NCBI RefSeq assembly: GCF_000971155.1
Contig: NZ_BBLX01000012.1
Location: 29,093 to 93,092, forward strand
Source of the DNA: Demequina maris
GTDB lineage: Bacteria; Actinomycetota; Actinomycetes; Actinomycetales; Demequinaceae
Reading direction: 5' to 3'
Length of the DNA: 64,000 nt
Made by a program: the position numbers and the translations under genes. Position 1 is the stretch's first letter. The number at the start of each line of letters is the position of its first letter. The notes beneath the pieces are model-generated. The model searched no databases and was not told the origin of the DNA. It saw only the letters and a program-made list of their open reading frames with translations. Of the stretch, positions 62,521-64,000 are shown piece by piece.

Positions 62521-63188
62521 CCGCTCCGAGTCTGGCCGGGCGGACGGTGCTGGTCGCGGGCGCGACCAGCGCCGTCGGCATCGCGGCGACCCGCGCGCTC
62601 GTCACCGCGGGCGCGCGCGTCGTGGCCGTGGGGCGCTCCCCCGAGCGGCTCGCCCCGCTGGCGACGCTCGGGGCCCGATGCGAGGTGGCCGACCTCGCCG
62701 ACGAGGCCGCGGTGCTCGCGCTCGCCGGAAGGCTCCACGCGGACGACGTGCGCGTCGACGGCGTGCTGCACCTCGTGGGCGGGTGGCGCGGCGGCGGAGG
62801 GCTCGCGGGGCAGTCCGAGGCGGACTACCGGGTCCTCGAGGCCTCCTTCACCGCGCTCCGCCACGTGTCGCGGGCGTTCTTCGACGACCTCACCCGCTCC
62901 CCCGCGGGCCGGCTCGCGATCGTCTCGTCGACGGCGGTCGCCCGTCCGCTCGCGGGCGGGGCGAGCTACGCCGCCGTCAAGGCGGCCAGCGAGGCGTGGG
63001 TCCGGGCGGTCGCGCACGGCTTCGACAAAGGTGCGCGCGACGCGGGCGCGGCTCCCACGGCGGCGGCGGTCGTCTTCCGCGTGGCAAGCCTCGCGGGGCG
63101 CGAGGAGGCCGTCGCCGAGGCGTTCGTGGGGCTGTGGGACGCGGGGGCCGAGGTGAACGGGTCGATCGTCGAGATCGGCGCGGAGTAG
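62517..63188 (+). CDS. SDR family oxidoreductase coupled to DUF6421
   Basis: A 223-residue classical short-chain dehydrogenase. The nucleotide motif is AGATSAVGIAATRAL (a variant of TGxxxGxG), the active site has VSSTA and YAAVK, and FRVASL replaces the usual PG motif region. GTG 62517 overlaps the DUF6421 stop by four bases, so both proteins are probably made together and act on one pathway. The hairpin at 63214 terminates the operon. Confidence 0.9.
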   Translation: MTAPSLAGRTVLVAGATSAVGIAATRALVTAGARVVAVGRSPERLAPLATLGARCEVADLADEAAVLALAGRLHADDVRVDGVLHLVGGWRGGGGLAGQSEADYRVLEASFTALRHVSRAFFDDLTRSPAGRLAIVSSTAVARPLAGGASYAAVKAASEAWVRAVAHGFDKGARDAGAAPTAAAVVFRVASLAGREEAVAEAFVGLWDAGAEVNGSIVEIGAE

Positions 63189-63213
63189 GCCCGGGACTCC
63201 CCTGGAAACGCGA

Positions 63214-63241
63214 AAGGCCCGGTCCTCATGGACCGGGCCTT
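63214..63241 (+). terminator. Terminator after the SDR gene
   Basis: A perfect 12-bp stem: AAGGCCCGGTCC (63214-63225), loop TCAT, complement at 63230-63241. It also lies at the 3' side of the minus-strand tRNA-Lys and may serve both. Confidence 0.85.
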
Positions 63242-63250
63242 CGCACTCCG

Positions 63251-63323
<73 letters not shown>

Positions 63324-63432
63324 ATCGCACACCATCGCGGCGCGAGAAATAACGATACAGGACTTGCCGCGCAAAGTGAAATCGGCACCGGGGGGCGGCC
63401 GGGCGTTCGCGGCCACCGTTACGGTGGACCCC

Positions 63433-63903
63433 ATGAGCGACAACCGTCTGAGCGTGGGCGACACCGCCCCGGACTTCACCGCCCCCACCGACACCGGCAC
63501 CTTCAGCCTCGCCGACCTCCGCGGCAGGAAGGTCATCCTCTACTTCTACCCCGCCGCGATGACGCCCGGCTGCACCACCGAGGCGTGCGACTTCCGCGAC
63601 TCGCTCGACGCGCTGAACGCCGCCGGGTACGACGTCGTCGGCATCTCCAAGGACTCGCCCGCCAAGCTTGCGCAGTTCCGCGAGAAGGAGGGCCTCACGT
63701 TCACGCTCGTGTCGGACGAGGACCTCGCGATCCAGAACCTCTACGCCGCGTGGGGCATGAAGAAGCTCTACGGCAAGGAGGTCGAGGGCTCGATCCGCTC
63801 CACCGTCGTGGTCGACGAGGACGGCAAGGTCGCCCTCGCGCAGTACAACGTCAAGGCGACGGGCCACGTGGCGAAGCTGCGCCGCGACCTCAAGCTCGGC
63901 TGA
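63433..63903 (+). CDS. bcp: Thioredoxin-dependent peroxiredoxin (Bcp/PrxQ)
   Basis: A 156-residue peroxidase that reduces hydroperoxides with electrons from thioredoxin. The catalytic motif is YFYPAAMTPGCTTEACDFRD: the peroxidatic Cys is followed five residues later by the resolving Cys, the arrangement of atypical 2-Cys PrxQ proteins. GISKDSPAKLAQFREKEGLTF and the Arg in GSIRSTVVVDEDG complete the active site. The start is ATG 63433 (MSDNRLSVGDTAPDFTAP); an upstream in-frame start adds non-conserved residues. Length is standard. Confidence 0.95.
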   Translation: MSDNRLSVGDTAPDFTAPTDTGTFSLADLRGRKVILYFYPAAMTPGCTTEACDFRDSLDALNAAGYDVVGISKDSPAKLAQFREKEGLTFTLVSDEDLAIQNLYAAWGMKKLYGKEVEGSIRSTVVVDEDGKVALAQYNVKATGHVAKLRRDLKLG

Positions 63904-63955
63904 CCTACCCCGCCTCCGCCCCGCCTCGCGCCACCCGCCGGTCCCCGCTGCGCCC

Positions 63956-64000
63956 GCTGCGGGGAGCTGAGCGACGGTTTCGCGAGGTCTCGGACTGCCA
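63956..64000. repeat. Second copy of the intergenic palindromic element (cut by the window edge)
   Basis: Beginning GCTGCGGGGAGCTGAGCG, then ACGGTTTCGCGAGGTCTCG, it matches the inverse of 18687-18734 at almost every position outside a short variable centre. It starts after the bcp stop and continues past the window. Confidence 0.75.

Overview
The window is chromosomal DNA of a high-GC (about 72% by eye) Gram-positive actinomycete. Supporting signs are actinobacterial-type RpiB, an Eis acetyltransferase, DUF3558-like lipoproteins, a SigE-like ECF sigma factor, group II truncated haemoglobin, EttA, DUF6421, and frequent GTG starts with 4-bp overlaps. A Micrococcales lineage (Cellulomonas/Demequina-like) is my best guess, by inference only. 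I found no rRNA, CRISPR array, intact IS element or prophage. Coding density is high and most gaps are short.

Layout. 1-9.5 kb: tail of eis, rpiB, an M13 metallopeptidase, a DUF3558-like lipoprotein, a GH13 glucosidase with an ABC exporter, a secreted trypsin-like protease, trmL and marR. 9.5-15.9 kb: CLC channel, second DUF3558-like lipoprotein, ECF sigma factor with a coupled membrane protein behind a recognisable ECF promoter, MFS exporter, GNAT. 15.9-26 kb: two tandem M1 aminopeptidases separated by an intergenic palindromic element, malQ, MscS channel, glbO, tesB. 26-30.4 kb: proVWX-like betaine uptake operon and a thioesterase. 30.5-36 kb: ettA, an ssb paralogue and two coupled GTPases.

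36.2-37.1 kb: tRNA-Arg(TCT) with a tiny low-GC insert bounded by a perfect 45-bp direct repeat of the tRNA 3' part. 37-41 kb: SRPBCC protein and pntAB. 41-44.4 kb: DUF4386 protein divergent from a TetR regulator with two palindromic operators, a second TetR, and an OYE-type flavin oxidoreductase. 44.4-51.7 kb: a YtfQRT/YjfF-like sugar ABC operon with two ATPase genes and a LacI regulator. 51.9-54 kb: a YtrA-type GntR/ABC operon with a perfect operator. 54-55.6 kb: orn, tRNA-His, DUF4126. 55.6-59 kb: a second osmoprotectant ABC system whose binding protein is circularly permuted. 59-64 kb: CDP-glucose dehydratase-like SDR, Lrp divergent from DUF6421-SDR, tRNA-Lys, bcp, and the edge of another palindromic element.

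The most unusual signal is global: the 10-mer GGACGATGCG / CGCATCGTCC occurs at least 34 times exactly, on both strands, in genes and gaps, where base composition predicts well under one. In several gaps two copies face each other and form terminator-like hairpins, an organisation like the DNA uptake sequences of Neisseria. The second strongest observation is the circularly permuted osmoprotectant-binding lipoprotein at 58029-59015. The third is the family of intergenic palindromic elements (GCGGGGAGCT...GACGG...GGTCTCGGACT) at 18562-18734 and at the right edge of the window.
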